Shown: positions 23,141 to 35,600 of the stretch, in pieces
How the letters are laid out: each line of letters starts with the position of its first letter
Position numbering within the stretch: the first letter of the stretch is position 1
Assembly: GCA_914767715.1 (NCBI GenBank)
Contig: OU612072.1
Span: forward strand, 15,748,001 to 15,812,000
DNA from: Membranipora membranacea
Lineage: Eukaryota > Bryozoa > Gymnolaemata > Cheilostomatida > Membraniporidae
Length of the DNA: 64,000 nucleotides
Reading direction: 5' to 3'
Program-made: the position numbers and the translations under genes
The notes under the pieces: generated by a model
What the model was told of the DNA's origin: nothing
What the model saw: the letters and a program-made list of their open reading frames with translations, nothing else
Databases searched by the model: none

Positions 23141-26100
23141 CTAGTGCCTAAGGTCTACAGGCCATCTTCTGGAGGGCCAATCTAACTGATCGTAGAATGA
23201 TTGAGGCATCAGATGTTTGTCTTTGTTCAATTGGCCAGCGTCAGCAAACATTCCAGCAGTGTATCCATGTTCTTGAGCGTTTGTAGTGGTGAATCTTCTG
23301 CTGTATCTGGGGTATTGTTTTAATTCAGTCACTATGAAATACAAACAGATATATCAAGATCGGGCAGAAAAATAAGATTAGTTAAATTTAATTTTATCGG
23401 CAGCAAGTAGTTTCATACCCGTACAATGAGGGGGGGGGGACAATACTGATTAAGAAGAAGCAATAACAATTTCTCTTGAGATTTCCACCACTAAAGCTCT
23501 TGATAGCCGACATTGTTGGAGCGAGTGTTCACAAAATTTCACAATGTTAACAATGCCAAAACTGTTTAGTCTGCCATTCAAAAGACATAAAAAACCAAGT
23601 TGTACCAGCTTGTAGATATTCCCCCTATATCCCATTTAGTCCTCCACAAATTTCTCACGTTCTGAGCTAGATTTTGTCAATGCAATCATTAACTGGGAGT
23701 TGTCTAAACATGTTCGAAGTGGAGATAACTTTTTTTGGAACCGTCCTTAAAATATTTGAGTGCGAATTAAGGAACTATATTAGACATAAACTTATGTCGG
23801 TGTAGTACATTGTGTACAAGAAAATTGACATAACATAAGCATGACAAAAAAGCTATTGTGACAACAGGTGGCAACATGTGACAACAGGTGACAAGACACA
23901 TACACTCACCAAGCTGAGAGTGTCAGCGAGTAAAACTGACACCTTAGATTTTACTCCTTGCAAACCATATGAACAATCATTTTATAAAATGTTTCCAAGG
24001 CAGCAAGAGATCTGCCTCTAAAGTTTACCAATGTTACTTGTCCTGTATTATTTGGTAACCCTAGACTGCAAGTAGTGCAAGTGTGGGAATGCTGATTTCG
24101 GTTAAATTTTATTGCGTCAACTTGAAACAATTAACCTACGAAGAACATATAACCTGCCCATCTTATATTTACATTTTTTAAATTAAAATTTCTGATGGCT
24201 CACCGGTGCTAGAGGGTCGGCTTAAAGGTGTGTTTGTCTGTGTTCTTTTACGCTTGTGAGCTGCATTTTCTGAGGGGAGGTCAGTCACTTCGGACACTGT
24301 GTGAACTCCGCATACAGTTGAAGGACTCTTATCTGGAGTGGTGGAGCAGAGATCAAGTCTGGAGCCAGTCGCAGAGCTCTTTCCTCCTAACTCCTGCGCA
24401 AAGATAAATAACAAACTTCTTTGACTATACCAAAGCACTTTTCTCAAGGGTTTCCAGGTTATAAGCTTGTTTTTAAGAAGTCAATCATCGATTCATCTTA
24501 GTCTGCTCATATTCTCATATAACGATGACAGACCAAGTGAACTGCATAAATTCTGTTCTACCTGAACAGTGTAAATACTTTTGACAGATGAATAAAGTTA
24601 AATGCAATGCCAATTCAAATGAATACCAATCTAAATAAATGCTAAGAATAACCAAAAACCTGTGATTGATTTTCAGTTACCTTGCGGTAGTTGTCTGAGA
24701 GCCATCCCCATTTATGTGGCCACAGAACCTGTGCAGTGTGGTTTTCTTTCTCTATTCTTTCTCTCCTGTAAATAAGTATGACAGCAGAAATGTATGTGGT
24801 ATACAAAACTATATAATGATATGATGTACATGGCTGAATTCCGAGAAGTTATGCCTAAAAGACTATTCTACACAAGCAAGGTTCACGGGCTACAGCTTCT
24901 TTTATATACTTAGTAATCGGGGTTGCATTTTTTCGAGATGCCTGCGAGTCTAGTTCATGCAGGTTTAGTTCGCACAAGTTTAGTTGGATAGTTAGTCCTC
25001 TTAATGTGAGTCAGCACCGCATTCCCAAGTTGGGAGATTATGTCAAGTAAAGAGGATGATTAAATGATAGTAACCCATAAATCTGGCTGTTTCTACACTA
25101 AGTAATAGGAGTTGCCTATTTTGGAGTTACAAGTCACAAGTTTAGTTAACTTGTTAACTAGTTAACTAAACTTGCATGACCTTGTAACTCCAAAATAGTC
25201 AACTCCTATTACTTAGTGTAGAAACAGTCAGATTTACGGGTAACTATCATTTAGAGGTTTAACAAGACTCACCATACGTTGTCTGGATTATTAGTATAGC
25301 TACTGTAAGACTGTGTGTTTCCTTCTCTTCTAAACATTTTGCCTGCAGTTCGTCAGCTAGCTCCTCTTATTATAATTAAGATCTCTCTTTCGATTGTTGT
25401 GCTGTACTATTAGTTACCCTTAAGGTCACCAACCATAAAATAGTGATGCAGAGCTGAAGCCATTCTCATGATAGTATGGCCAAACAAATTCTAGGCAGTG
25501 TAGACTGTAGATCAAGTTTGAACCAGTTTGCCGCATTTGGAGTTGCCCTCCTACACTTTATCCGGGTAGGATGGATTAAATGTGCGGTGCTTGCATTTGT
25601 TTTAAGACTAAAACATATTACCGCAATTGCTATTACTTTAGGGTCAAAACAATCAATGCATATATCAGGGCAGGTGACTCATTGTGGCTTTTTTCTCTAA
25701 TCACCCCCCCCCCCCCCTGAGTTACGTAAACATGTCTCTACTTATTTTATACCTTTTAAATGGTAAACATGCTGCTTACATCCTCGAAGTTTTTTCAATA
25801 CCATAATCTATTACGTCATGTAAAACTTTCAAAGATTAATGATTATCACCGGAATTTATCAAAAAATCCAAAAACGCCCAAATAAACATATCGTTTTAAA
25901 AAACATTAAGTTTGATGAGCCCTTCTTGCAATTTCAGGCCTTGTCTTTACCAACAGCCCAAAAAACAAACACATTCTTTCTCTACCCCCTTCTGCTCCCA
26001 AAACCTTTTGAAATGTTACTGGAATTGAATGAATGTCGGGACCAGATGATAAGATGGCAAGCTTTCACAAATGGTCAGATCTTCGGAGAGTTTTATATTT

Positions 26101-29100
26101 TAAATTTATTTATCGATTATATTTTAAAATTAAAGCGGTATACTATGCAGCTTATGTACAGTTGCTACCAGATAATACAATATTTCTAGCATTGATAAGA
26201 TGAAAAACTAAAAAATCTAGCGCTGCAGATATTATAGAATGATCAATAATAAATAGCATAACACCTGAAGTTATGTCGTAGAGAAGAGTCCAAGTTGCAT
26301 GATTGATGGATTGCTGAAGCACGGACTCACAGCCTACAACCTCTGTACAAAGTCACAAGACAAATCCTCACAAATCCTCTGCCATCTCATCACAGTAAAA
26401 TACAAATTGAGTCCTGCCTCGATGGCTGTGTGGTAGTTTGGTTGTTTGAGGGTAGGTTACCTTGATGCTCTCTCCACGGAGCTCTGTTCGCTGGTGGGGG
26501 AGTGAACTCTCTCCTGGTGCCTTCATAGGCATATGACCTTGACCGCCTCACATTGGCTACAATAAATATTAATGAGACTAATTTGCGTTTATCTCAAGCT
26601 CGGGATTTTCATAACAAGATTGTGTCGGGATTCATTTGCGGCGGCAGCTAGCAAAGTTTCTGATATTGCAGCACAAACAGACACCAAAAATGCCGAAAGA
26701 AGAATAGTTATGTTATATAAAATTTCAATTTGATACCCACGGTTCCCTCCTGCGTATTACTAGTGAAACCCTACCAATATTTCTATACAATCAACATGAC
26801 AGTCTAAACTTATCTCATTCACTGTACTGACACTCACAATGCAGATAGCTTAAATGACTCTGGGGCTCTTTCAATTGAAAACACTTAAAAAATCACTATC
26901 TGTCTGTTTGCTCACTCAGCGAGTGAGGCAGACCTGTCAGGGCCTTACAAATAGCTCTTTAATTGATGGAAATATATACATTCTGAGTGAGTGATTTGGG
27001 GACAAATTAGTCTAAGTGAAAGACCAAGTAAGCAATAATTTTGAGCGAAGTGATAGTGATAATTTTCTTTAAAAGGCATCACTCATTCTAATAGGATCAC
27101 CCGTTGTAACTCATTTCTATCATACAATGTAGGTTAATCAAATTTCGCTAACATCTCATACCTGTAATTCCATCATTTTTGTGTTTCACCATCACTCACC
27201 ATTACTAGGTCCACGTGTTAGCTCTTCTGTATTCCCATGTGGAGATTGTCCGCTCCTGTCTTCTCTACCGTCAGGCTCTCTGTTGTAGTAAGAACGTCCA
27301 GGTCTGTTAGGTTTGGGTGATATGGTGACTACACTACTCATTGAAGCGCTGCCTCTCGGCCAATACTCTGCCTGTATGACAATTAACATGATAGAATGAG
27401 TTGGTTTACTATAAAACATCTAAGGATAGAAAATTGTTAGTCTAACTGCTCAGACAGCTGCAATGCGAACTAGTGACATTATAAACCACTAACCAAATGA
27501 GTGTCTGATAATGTTATGTCATCTGTCACACCCTGATCTACTATTGCATGTATATCTCTGATCTACAGAGAGTAAACTAATTGCTTAGCATGTGCACCAT
27601 CACAAGGTATTTGGTGTGATGAACCAAGTTCAGTTCTACTAATTAGGGGTGGGTACATATTAGGTACTCATACTAAATTGACTCTAACGATCAGAGATAC
27701 ACATGATAATAGTGTAGTCTCAATGTAAGTGTACATCTGTCACAATATTTTAATTCCGTGTCTGGCATTGTATGGAGAGTATTTCAAAAATATGTAGGAT
27801 TATTTGATCCCTGATGTTATATCCACGAAGGTTACATCCAAGGTTACTTATTCTGTTGGCGTAACTAGCACAGGTCTTCGGGTTAGGTTTCAGGACTTAG
27901 ACTAAGTAAGTTCAAGGGCTCAAAGGGTTTGAGTTTCTTCGAACTTGTTTGGATGTTTCATATTAAAAATATCTACTATAACCCTATACCCAACTATACC
28001 CCTATGCACCAATACCCCGTACGTAATGCTACTTGAATTATTATTTTTATTATTGCACTACAACAATCAAACAGCTGTATCAGACCTATTCATTGCCTGT
28101 TCTGCCGTGACACTCCATACTGACTCTCGTGATCTGACTGGGCATGTAGATCACTGATAAACTAGGCTGTAGTTACCACAAAGTAGATGGCGTAAGGCTA
28201 AGTATAAGTCATGCGTGACTTTAAATTGCGCATGTGCAAGAACAATGAGTTTAGTCTAGGTTCTGAGAGAAAATTTGGTCTGGGAGAATGGGATAGCCCC
28301 TGCATGAACTGCCAATCAAAATCAGCTAATAGTGACAAGAGAGAATAACTATCAATATCAATTCCGCACGCATTGAAGAGCATACCACCAGAGCAGGTAG
28401 CCAATCAGATGGCTTCGGAATTCCGAGGCTCAATTTTGCAGAGATCAGCTCATGCCCAGAGCTGAGCATGCGCAGAATGGTGACACTCTTCATTGATTTA
28501 TCGTTTCTTGGGCTGTGAGCACGGTAAGAAGTGACACACGTTGTAATTCTAGTGTGAACAGAATTCAATTTGGCATAAATCTTGGAGTTGTCGGTATATT
28601 ATCACTGAGCGGATAAATCCTGGCACTATAGGTCACTTCATAGTTATTTATTATACTATACAATATATTCTTGTTAATTTGATCAGATTGAATTGGAAAC
28701 ATCAACAAATTTAGTGAATCATTTAATGTTTTAATTTACTTTGTATACTATTAAATTAAGTGTAAATAAATCAGACATCCTAACACGCTCGTTGCCACTT
28801 ACCAGATCGCGCCTACTTCTTGTAGGAGGAGATCGTTCTCTGTACTGTGGAGGTAATATATTTGGTGCTTTGCGCTTAGCAGTCTGTGACTTTGGTGTGC
28901 TCAATGCTGCACGACTCTTTGATTTGACAGCAGGTTTCCGTCTGTAACAGTGGAAAAGACATGCGATACATTTATTACCCAGTATTATCACCCTCTCTGA
29001 AGTGGAGAGAGTTATCCTCACTTTGGTACATGTTCTAACACTTATAGGTCTCATGCCCGTCGGTCACTCGGCTACTCTTTATATCAAAGAGGCAGATGGG

Positions 29101-31096
29101 GTTCTTTTTTACTGCGTGTGTGTGTGCAAACACACAATTGTCCTCTGGTATTTTTAGTCCCGTTCCCCAAGGACCTAGCTAGGATCAATGATATGCCGTT
29201 ACCAAATCAGAAATGACTGCCGTTGCCAGGATTTGAACCTGGACCTCAAAGAACCCAAGCCCATACCATTGACCATAAGATCACTCCTACAGCGGTGGCA
29301 GCTGAGAGTAGAATCCATTTTAATGATTGATAGTATTTGTTTATGACCTGGTCGGGAGGACAGAACTCCCATAGGACTTCTCAGACCGAAGTACTGTAGT
29401 TCAAATGCACAGTCATTGAAACAAATCTGTCACCGACATCCACTAATCGGTTCTTGCCTGCCATATCCGGCATTAAGCTGCAAACCTTTGTTATCAAAAC
29501 TCCATCTCAAATTAACCAAATTTTATCCGCTTCGTAACCACTCAAATTTTGGCAAATTTTCCTGATCAAAACTACACATTAAATCAACCAGAATTATATA
29601 CACTCATTAACAACTTGAATCGTGGCAACGTGATTGGGTTATGAGTTGGAGAGGGGAAGCTAGTGGGTCCAGTTTTGGTCGGGTTTACCTGTTTGCCATC
29701 GGGTTCTTATTTCTGTACCAGTCCAAAGAGGCTTCGATAAAGCACAGGGGTTCCGTAGGCTACCCTCTAATAAAAATATATCTAACCGCAAAACAGTATT
29801 AGGTCAGGTCCACGAATATGTATTAAATAACTTTAATTAAATCAAATTTAATTAAATTAATTTTAATTCAAATTAAATTGAATTTAATTCAAATTAGTTT
29901 GACAAGCTTACATACATCTAGTGTATTTGGTTTATAATTAACAGTGGAAATCTTACTTTTTGAGGATTTTGTTAAGTTCTTCTGGATTAGAGCCGATTGC
30001 GACAATCCTCTGAAGCTGTGAGAAAGTCTCCTGTTTGACTCCCGGTATTCTCATCAGCTCATTGATGTGTACAAAACATTTGTGCTTCTTCCTGTAATTT
30101 ACTATTTTACGAGCCATAACCAGAGGTATCCCTTCCTGTTCGAGTATAAATGTAAAAAATAAGTCATCTTCTACGTGGATATTTCTGGCAGGTGACTGGG
30201 TCATTGGCCCTCTTATGGAGGGAAAATCTCCCGACCCGTCAAAAGCAGGGCGGGTAAATGGCTTGTGGTAAAATCTCGCAGCATTTGGTTTCGCTTTGGT
30301 GGTACCCTATATGAGCACACTAGTGATGTGATATACTATTGCATGTATATCTCTGATCGATAGAGAGTGATTTAATTCACATGGCATGAGAATACCATTA
30401 GAAGGAATTCGGCTCGTCGACCCGCAGTCAATTTCATAAATTAGGGGCGGAGAGATGTTGGTTACTCGCCCTAAATTGACTATTACGATCAGAGACACCA
30501 ATGAACTAAACCTTTAGTTCATTGGAGACACTAATAGTGTAGTCTCAATATCAGTGTGATAGAGTAGTAAATGATAACTGGAGTTTAGTTTCGCTAGCTG
30601 GGAGGTGACATAATGTTTGCTATGACACTTAATTTTGGCTAGTTGAGGTTGAAGTCAATTGAAAATAAAGATTAAAATTTTAGCTAGCGTTGAAGTTAGC
30701 TATTTCAAGCCTCTTCTCCTGCAAACACTTTACTTTTGATACAATGGACATCATCTTGAGTAAATTATGAGTAGTTAATTTTTTCTTTCGAAGGCCTACC
30801 TTTTTCATAGCCGTAATAGTGCAAAGATTGACATCCAGCTTTCCATTTGGACACATGTGGCGCTTCCTTCTGGTCGGACTCGGTTTTGGAACATAGGATA
30901 ACTTTGGTTTCCTATTAGATTTAGTCTGTTTCTTAAAAGTTATTTTCGTTTGGCTTGGGGAGGGGCACCCACACGTCCCATCATCGACACTGCTGGATAT
31001 CAGAGTAGAACACGAAGAAGACTGGACCTCTTGCGCAGCTTTGCGTTTTGTGCTCATGCTACGAGTCACTTTTTTTGTGGTGCGCTTTGGAGGCAT
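23141..31096 (-). CDS. Nine-exon basic protein with a helix-hairpin-helix domain
   Basis: Minus-strand exons 30800-31096, 29957-30306, 28803-28941, 27200-27371, 26461-26556, 25273-25342, 24681-24765, 24204-24393 and 23141-23331 total 1590 bases, giving 529 residues plus TAG. Every joint agrees in phase and has GT-AG ends (mostly GTAAGT/GTGAGT/GTAACY; exon 1 donor GTAGGC). Residues 1-99 are Lys/Arg/Ser-rich (MPPKRTTKKVTRSMSTKRK), nuclear-like. Residues about 162-203 form a ComEA-type HhH unit (MARKIVNYRKKHKCFVHINE then LMRIPGVKQETFSQLQ), usually a non-specific DNA-binding or protein-docking fold. The rest is low-complexity and polar, with a Trp-rich segment (QVLWPHKWGWLSDNYRK) and a conserved-looking end (FYDQLDWPSRRWPVD). 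No nuclease or polymerase domain is visible. I do not recognise the family; a nuclear or DNA-associated role is only an inference from the HhH unit and basic N-terminus. A longer 5' end cannot be excluded. Confidence 0.72.
25061..25253. mobile_element. Palindromic MITE in intron
   Basis: A 193-bp near-perfect palindrome from TAAATGATAGTAACCC to GGGTAACTATCATTTA, including paired CTACACTAAGTAATAGGAGT and ACTCCTATTACTTAGTGTAG blocks. It sits 20 bases from the donor of exon 6 of the HhH gene, in intron 6. Confidence 0.8.
27539..27714. mobile_element. MITE family with ACTATTGCATG ends, copy 1
   Basis: Terminal inverted repeats of about 25 bases (TACTATTGCATGTATATCTC and, in reverse complement, a CACTATTATCATGTGTATCTC end). 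Length is about 175 bp. It lies in intron 3 of the HhH gene. Related copies are at 30334 and 31234. Confidence 0.6.
29060..29310 (-). mobile_element. tRNA-derived SINE, family 1
   Basis: On the minus strand: an A-box-like region near TGGTCAATGGTATGGGC, a perfect B box GGTTCAAATCC, and a tail with CCCATCTGCCTCTTTGATAT then AAAGAGTAGC. Same family as 32205 and 44190. It lies in intron 2 of the HhH gene. Confidence 0.75.
29816..29905. repeat. AATTAAATT-type low-complexity repeat
   Basis: About 90 bases built almost only from A and T in TTTAATT/AATTAAA units, partly palindromic, in intron 2 of the HhH gene. Confidence 0.8.
30334..30541. mobile_element. MITE family with ACTATTGCATG ends, copy 2
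   Basis: Same ends as copy 1, with an internal extra hairpin (ATGAACTAAACC / TTTAGTTCAT at about 30510-30535). It starts 28 bases upstream, in transcript sense, of the acceptor of exon 2 of the HhH gene. Confidence 0.6.
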
Positions 31097-31233
31097 GTCA
31101 ATCTAGTAGCAATGTTTTTTCCAGTTATCCTTTTATGCTAAAATAGAGATTCGCATCCTGAAGTTATCGGTCATTAGGCACAAAGATAGAAGCAGAAACC
31201 CTGAGTCAGGTGAGCCACACTGATCACGTGATA

Positions 31234-31412
31234 TACGATTGCATGTAATATCTCCGATCGATAGAGAGTGAACTATCTCACCTAACATGATCACCATCAC
31301 AAGGAATTTGGTGTGACAACTCAGGTTCAATTTTACTAATTAGGGGCGGGTAAATGTTAAGAACTCATACTTAAATGACTCTAACGATCAGAGATACACA
31401 TGCTAATAGTGG
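31234..31412. mobile_element. MITE family with ACTATTGCATG ends, copy 3
   Basis: Same terminal repeats (GATTGCATG left, CATGCTAATAGT right) and the shared interior ACTAATTAGGGGCGGGTA. It lies about 140 bp upstream of the start codon of the HhH gene, in its promoter region. Confidence 0.6.
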
Positions 31413-31794
31413 AGTCTCGATATCAGTGTGAAGGAGAGCTAAAGGCACCTACAAACCTTCGTAAATGGATACGATACAATCGGTTTTCTCACCCTTATTA
31501 TGGGTAAACAGTGTAAACCTCTCTATAATAATATGGTATAAATGGATTCACATGAATAAAATATATCTTCGCAATATATAAACGCATTGTAATTATAGCA
31601 TTGCATACAGGCTATAAAGGATGTAAAAGGTCTGAATGAGTTTTGAGCCCCTAACTTTGACCAAGTTCCTGTTGCGATTCTCAGCAGCAAAAGGATCATG
31701 CTTTAAATTTCCTGTTAGTCTAGTTATGACTTCAGTTTGCAAATGTGATCGAATCAAACTCTGATGTTATGTTTTTTTCAGCATAATAATAGGC
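31413..31794. other. Intergenic, nothing recognised
   Basis: AT-rich DNA between the HhH gene and the SINEs that precede the receptor cluster; no supported feature. Confidence 0.4.
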
Positions 31795-31980
31795 GATAGC
31801 TCAGTTAGTAAGGGCACCTGACCTTACCTTGGTTCAACTCCCACTATAGTCCACTGATTACAGGCCAAGGTGCCCTAGCCCCAGCTCAAGGTGTGCTCCA
31901 ACCTGCCAAAAAAACTGAGAGCAAATTGGCGCCGAATATGGCAAATTTATATCTCAGTCTTCAGACAGAGACAGAAACTT
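31795..31980 (+). mobile_element. tRNA-derived SINE, family 2
   Basis: A box GATAGCTCAGTTAGTAAGG and B box GGTTCAACTCC at tRNA spacing. The body has AAGGTGTGCTCCAACCTGCC then GAGAGCAAATTGGCGC, shared with elements at 37262, 51360 and 53893. Confidence 0.7.
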
Positions 31981-32204
31981 GCAATGTAAACCAACATTTA
32001 TCAAACATTCATAAATAAATACGTACATCTCCTTTCCTGGTCCTCTTTTTTAAGCCAACAGCAGATTACTCTGGTCAAACTTTGTTTAAAGTGCAAAGTC
32101 AAACTCAACAAATCCCTCTCTTTCTTTTTACAACAACATGAATGAATGAATGAGTAACATTAACCCAACAATGGGGACTGTCAAGCATAACATGTGTCAC
32201 CGAT

Positions 32205-32520
32205 TGTGAGTTAGGAGTCTATTGGTTAAGGGTATGGGCTTAAGATCTTTGAGGTTCCGGTTCAGTACTCGACGCGGGCAGTCATTGTTGTTTGGTAAAT
32301 GTGAGCATGGTCATTGCGTAACTTAAATAAAAATATTGGAAGTCCACTGTGTGTGTGCACCCACCACACGCAATAAAAATAACCCCCTCTGCCTCTTCGA
32401 CATAAAGAGTAGCTGGGTTTCCGGCAGGCTTGGGTATAGGGTGCTGCATGGGTAATAAGGGTATCATAGCAGTCCCCTTTATTCGAGGGGGGTCCTTATT
32501 GGCAAGACGTTGCACCCAAA
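32205..32520 (+). mobile_element. tRNA-derived SINE, family 1
   Basis: The head reads TATTGGTTAAGGGTATGGGC then a degenerate B box (GGTTCCGGTTCAGTACTC). The tail has CCCCCTCTGCCTCTTCGACA then AAAGAGTAGCTGG, the conserved family end. Short frames across it are not genes. Confidence 0.7.
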
Positions 32521-32662
32521 GAAATGTTATTTTAAGTTTTTGTACTGGAATTAATTTAGTAATTTATTTATTAAATTTTTTTATTTTCTTTTATTATTTT
32601 ATTAAATTAACTGTTTTTTTTGCTACTGGTATGAAATAAACTGCCAATAAAAGTGTGAAAAA

Positions 32663-35600
32663 ATGCCAACATCTCTGCAGAGATGGTTTGAAATTAAACA
32701 AACAAGCAGGATAACTCTCTTCGCTTCAAACATGATGATGTCACTGGTTTTGTTTATTATGACCTCAGCTCAGACTCAGTCAATAAACATGAATGAGAAT
32801 GATAAGTTGATTCCGCAAGACTCGGACACCTACTTACAGGTAAAGATGGCTGAAAAAGCTTCGAGCGGAACTTTCAACTTTAACTACACAGATAACTACA
32901 TATATCCGTTTAACTACATTGATGAGGAGTATCATGTACACAGCGGACTAGTAGTAGTTATAGTGACACTACTATGCGTGATCTGGATCTTTGGTGTCCC
33001 TACCAACCTCATAACTATATTCTCGCTCGTCTACACCAAACGATTCAATAGTTTGCGAAATATTTACATCGGCGTTAACGCTATGGTAGACCTTTTGATA
33101 TGCGGCGTTTACTGCGTAATCGCTCTGGTACCTATTACTCAAGGTATGTTATGTTATGTATCAACTTTTTTACTGATCAGAACTCCGGGATCACATAAGA
33201 CCATGTTAACAGTATTATGGGAAATGCACAAGGTTGATAATGCAAGGTATACAATACAGTGTAAGCTGGTTAATTCAAACTTTATAATTCAAAATTCCTG
33301 TTTATTCATACAAGAAAAATGGTCCCTTCAGCCAGATCTCAATGCATTCTAATGTCACTTAATTCAAACTCTGCTTAATTAGAACAAATTTTTGTGGTCC
33401 CAAGAGGTTTGAATTAAGTGAACTGTATATGGATATATGATACAATGATACATGTACATACGTAAGAATGTGATACATGTGAATAAGTAAAAATGGGTAC
33501 TCAAAATAATGGTGAAAAATATTGAATCATTTTATAAATTACAGGTAGGGTATCTGAGTCTGCCTGTGCCTTCGCTGCTGGATTAGAAACCTTCTGTGCT
33601 CAGACCAAGCTGACTACTCTAGGAGTTGTTGGAGTCTTGCAGGTAATCAGTCAGTCAATTGCTAATGCTAATTACAATTACTCATGCTAATTACTAATGT
33701 TAATTACTAATGTTAATTACTAATGCTAATTACTAAAGCTAATTACTAATGCTAATTACTAATGTTAATAACTAATTGAAATGAACATAAGTTTTTTATT
33801 TTTTTATATATTATTATATCTGAATTGCTGCCTTGTCAAATTATTTTGGATCTAACCAGTATCGCTGAGGTGGAGTGGTATTGCAAAAGTCTGTTATCAA
33901 AGCGTCTTCATACTCTGTTTGTTCTGGAGGCAACTCGGGCAATGCCGAGTAAACAATAATTTCTTCTCATGTCAATTTTCAATATTCTGAGCTCCACTGT
34001 CCCTTGATCAGAGGTAAAGCAACGAAAAGAAGGTAAATGACCTTTACACCTCAATATGTATTTGTTGGTTGGAAGATCAGGACAACATACAAGACTTCAA
34101 AGGAAATTTATAGATACTAGTCTATATGGACTGTGCTCTGTTACAGACTCACAGATCAGGAGGGGGCATCCAAATCAAGAAAGGCCAACTCCAAAATATT
34201 CAACAATTTCAATCTAAAATATCCATCTTGACAAAATATTAATTTCACGTCTTGCAGGTACTCAGACTGCTGTTCAAACACAAGACATACAGCGCCATAT
34301 TCACTCCGTCATTCACAGTAATCTCGTTAATGATTGCGCTTAGTACCGGGCTATTTCGTGTTGTTGCATACGTCTCAGGGGCATACACGGTGGAGCTGAC
34401 TTGGGACCCTAACATCGTAGCTTGTACGAGGGACAGTGAAAGTCTCAAGCACAGATATGATGAGTCTTACAAGCAACATCCAGCGGGCGAGGCCAGCTCG
34501 GAACACATCATTGGCAAGTTCGAAGTGTTGCTTTTCGTCTTCCAAATGATGACACTAGTGAGCTCATTTGCATACTTAACCTTTGCACTGTGTAAATACT
34601 ACCGGGCATCTCGCACCAAGGTTGGAGACTCTCACTCGGACTCAGACGGGAAAGAGAAACATGATAAGGCCGTAAACAGCAAAGAAAAAGTGGAGAATAT
34701 TCTTGAAGGATTAAATCAGGCGCTCATCTCTGGTGATGGGAGTAAGACATCAGAATCTGGAGAATCAAGCTTATTTCCAGAAGACCAGGTATGTTTTTTA
34801 ATTTTAAGGGACGTGAACAGTAATCATTTTTCTAATGGGGAGAATATTGAGAAAAGATAAGGAGTAGACAATTATTAGATGGGACGTAGATGGGGAGTAG
34901 ATTGGGAGTTGTTTGGAATAAGATTGGGAAATTGATGGGGAGTAGTTTGGCACCAGATTAGGAGAAGGCTGGTAGTAGATGGGCAGTAGATGAGAATTAG
35001 ATGGGGAGAAGATGGGGTGTAGATAATTATTAGATGGGAAGTAGATGGGGAGAGGATAGGTGTAGATGAGGAGTAGATTGGGAGTAGTTTGGAATTAGAT
35101 TAGGAGTAGTTTGGGAGTAGATTTCAAAATTTCTGCAAATTCATAATTATAGAATACACAACATAAAAATGATCTTACCATTTAGGTCTTAATTTGGAAT
35201 GCGCAAAATTTGTGACTCCCTATAATATGAGCCTTGTAAAGAAGCTTGGATGCGTTACTGTTTTGTTGTGTTTGGGTCGAGTGACTGGTTGAATTCATTC
35301 ACCATCTCAAACACACAGAACAAGATTCTGAGACCTCCAACTCTGAAGTTTGGTAGCGATTATGATCGCATCATATCCCGCTGGGGGTCTTTCAATTAGA
35401 AAGAGCGATCCTTCACGAAAGCAAGTTATCGCAATCACATTGCTCAAATTCATCAATCACTTGGTCTTTCAATTTGACAAATTTGTTCCCGAATCGCTCA
35501 CTAGAATGTATAAAGTTCAATTAATGACTGAGCGATTTGAAAGCGAGTGCCTAGCAGGTATCGCTCACTCACTGAGTGAGGTCAGATTGCGATATTGGCT

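Noticed and set aside
28731-29054. 107-codon minus-strand frame as a stand-alone gene
   Set aside because: Only 28803-28941 has splice borders, and it fits in phase as exon 3 of the HhH gene; the rest is intron.
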